Shown piece after piece: positions 62,934 through 64,000 of a stretch of DNA of 64,000 bases. The notes below the pieces were generated by a model. The model worked only from the letters and a program-made list of their open reading frames with translations. It made no database searches and was not told the origin of the DNA. The stretch comes from Sphingomonas kyeonggiensis (GTDB lineage Bacteria > Pseudomonadota > Alphaproteobacteria > Sphingomonadales > Sphingomonadaceae): positions 1-64,000 of the forward strand of contig NZ_JACIEH010000004.1 in NCBI RefSeq assembly GCF_014196745.1, in the 5' to 3' direction. Both the position numbers and the translations under genes were made by a program. Each line of letters starts with the position of its first letter. Within the stretch, counting starts at the first letter, position 1.

Positions 62934-63950
62934 TCAGCGCCAGATGCGCTCGTAGCGCGGGCCCAGCCCGGTCAGCAGCTCGTACTGCGACAGGCCGCTC
63001 AGTGCGGCGGTCTCGGGCAAGGCATAGGACATCGCCACCCAATCGCCTTCGCCGATCCCCGGCAGCGCGGTCACGTCGATCGCGGTCAGGTCCATCGAGA
63101 CGCGACCGATCAGCGGCAGGGTGATACCCTCGGCCGAGGCCAGCCCCTTGCCCGAGAAGCAGCGCAGATAGCCATCGGCATAGCCGAGGTTGAGGATCGC
63201 CACTTCGGTATCCGCCGGCGCGATCCAAGTGGCATTGTACCCCACGCTGTCGCCCGCCCGCACCGTGCGGCGCTGCAGGACCTGCGCTTCCGGCGTGGCG
63301 ACCTGGCGGATCGCGTCATGCCCGGGCCGCTGCCAGCCGCCATAAAGCGCGATGCCCGGCCGGGTGAGATCGAAGGCATAGTCGGCGCCGAGCGCGATGC
63401 CCGCCGAATTGGCGAGGCTCATCCGCTTCGCCGCGGTCCGCCCTTTGAGCGCACCGAACGCGGCCAGCTGGCGCGCGTTGAGCGGCACATCCTCATCGGC
63501 AGAAACCAGGTGGCTCAGCAGCGTCTCGATCACCAGCCCGTCGAGCAGCCCCGCGCCGATCTCCTCCGCCGATACGCCGAGCCGGTTCATGCCGGTGTCG
63601 ACCATCACGTCGCACGGCCGCCCGGTCGGCTTCCAGCGCCGCACCTGCTCGGCCGTGCTCAGCACCGGGCGCGCATAGGGCGCATCGAGCGGATCCTCGG
63701 CACGCAGCCCGTGCAACACCGAGACGCTGAGCCCCAGATCGGCCAGCGCCGCCGCCTCGGCCCAGGTGGCGACGAAGAAGTCGCGGCATCCCGCCTCGGC
63801 CAGTCGGCGCGCCACGTCGCGCGAACCCAGCCCATAGCCGTTCGCCTTGATCGCGGCGCCGCACGCGGCGGCGCCGCTCAGCTTCGCCAGATGCCGCCAG
63901 TTCGAGACGAGCGCGGCGCTGTCCAGCCGCAGGCGCAGGGGTGCAGTCAT
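62934..63950 (-). CDS. alr: Alanine racemase
   Basis: The 338-aa PLP enzyme makes D-alanine for peptidoglycan. Seen: the PLP-lysine Lys35 in AAIKANGYGLG, VMVDTGMNRLGVS in the barrel, the catalytic Tyr238 in SVGYNATW, and the C-terminal GRVSMDLTAIDV. The start at 63950 is chosen over a longer frame because MTAPLRLRLDSAALVSNW fits family N-termini. The region just upstream on this strand is open in more than one frame to the window edge, so an upstream gene may overlap alr by ATGA. Confidence 0.95.
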   Translation of the reverse strand: MTAPLRLRLDSAALVSNWRHLAKLSGAAACGAAIKANGYGLGSRDVARRLAEAGCRDFFVATWAEAAALADLGLSVSVLHGLRAEDPLDAPYARPVLSTAEQVRRWKPTGRPCDVMVDTGMNRLGVSAEEIGAGLLDGLVIETLLSHLVSADEDVPLNARQLAAFGALKGRTAAKRMSLANSAGIALGADYAFDLTRPGIALYGGWQRPGHDAIRQVATPEAQVLQRRTVRAGDSVGYNATWIAPADTEVAILNLGYADGYLRCFSGKGLASAEGITLPLIGRVSMDLTAIDVTALPGIGEGDWVAMSYALPETAALSGLSQYELLTGLGPRYERIWR

Positions 63951-64000
63951 GTGCCAGCGGTTACGGGGTGCGCCCCCGTGCCGCAATGGCCGCGACCCAT

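Overview
The window looks like a chromosomal segment of a sphingomonad (Alphaproteobacteria, Sphingomonadales). This rests on the high GC content, the very strong GC bias at third codon positions, the closest recognisable protein types (DUF4167, DUF2490, two large TonB-dependent receptors, PhaR, CpaF) and an F1-only atpHAGDC operon without F0 genes. It is almost entirely housekeeping and core accessory DNA. I see no prophage, transposase, CRISPR array, rRNA operon or integrated island. One tRNA gene (tRNA-Gly, anticodon TCC) is present.

Layout. 0.3-5.5 kb: O-antigen/exopolysaccharide flippase, animal-type haem peroxidase, CBS-domain protein, small membrane protein and DUF4167 protein. 5.7-9.1 kb (minus): hisS-prfA-prmC. 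9.5-15.4 kb: a complete tripartite RND efflux operon (adaptor, pump, outer-membrane factor). 15.7-16.5 kb: enoyl-CoA hydratase/isomerase. 16.6-20.3 kb: a probable zinc-uptake operon (DUF2946 protein, ZnuD-like TonB receptor, MerC-like membrane protein, Zur-like Fur regulator) with a 6-1-6 palindrome upstream. 20.3-21.5 kb: tRNA-Gly and hemW. 21.8-25.9 kb: the conserved lppC / rsmI-yraN-gshB neighbourhood. 26-28.8 kb: DedA, GAF protein, XerC-type recombinase, fructose-6-phosphate aldolase. 28.8-30.5 kb: two paralogous secreted proteins around a DUF2490 protein. 30.5-36 kb: priA, a HEXXH metallopeptidase and an S1C-like serine protease. 36-39 kb: DUF1203 protein, ada, PilZ protein and two tandem Cys-rich secreted proteins, the second frameshifted. 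39.1-41.7 kb: DEAD-box RNA helicase and a secreted protein. 41.9-48 kb: the F1 ATP synthase operon atpH-atpA-[LysE]-atpG-atpD-[unknown]-atpC. 48-56 kb: DUF6265 protein, two AraC-type regulators, CpaF ATPase, aspartic protease, HD hydrolase, an exported methyltransferase-like protein and a soluble MCP-like sensor. 56.3-59.2 kb: phaR, PHA-synthase-like protein and phaA. 59.4-64 kb: a large TonB-dependent receptor and alr.

How the parts work together. Four units are functionally coherent: translation (hisS-prfA-prmC), efflux (adaptor-pump-OMF, coupled by a 6-bp gap and a 4-bp overlap), zinc homeostasis (receptor, regulator and a candidate operator), and carbon storage (phaR divergent from a PHA-synthase-like gene plus thiolase). 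The ATP synthase operon is unusual because two unrelated genes are woven into it with almost no spacing.

Non-coding structure. Convergent gene ends are repeatedly filled by GC-rich palindromes. At least three families recur, the commonest with a CCCGGC-TTTC-GCCGGG core in five places. Other structures not explained by the genes are an 18-bp palindrome touching the hisS start codon, a 24-bp perfect palindrome across the yraN stop, an 11-bp direct tandem repeat between divergent genes near 29.27 kb, and a multi-stem leader upstream of atpH. These, the atp insertions, the two paralogue pairs and the inverted-domain MCP-like protein are the most interesting items. I do not see a clear multi-gene novel defence or biosynthetic system.
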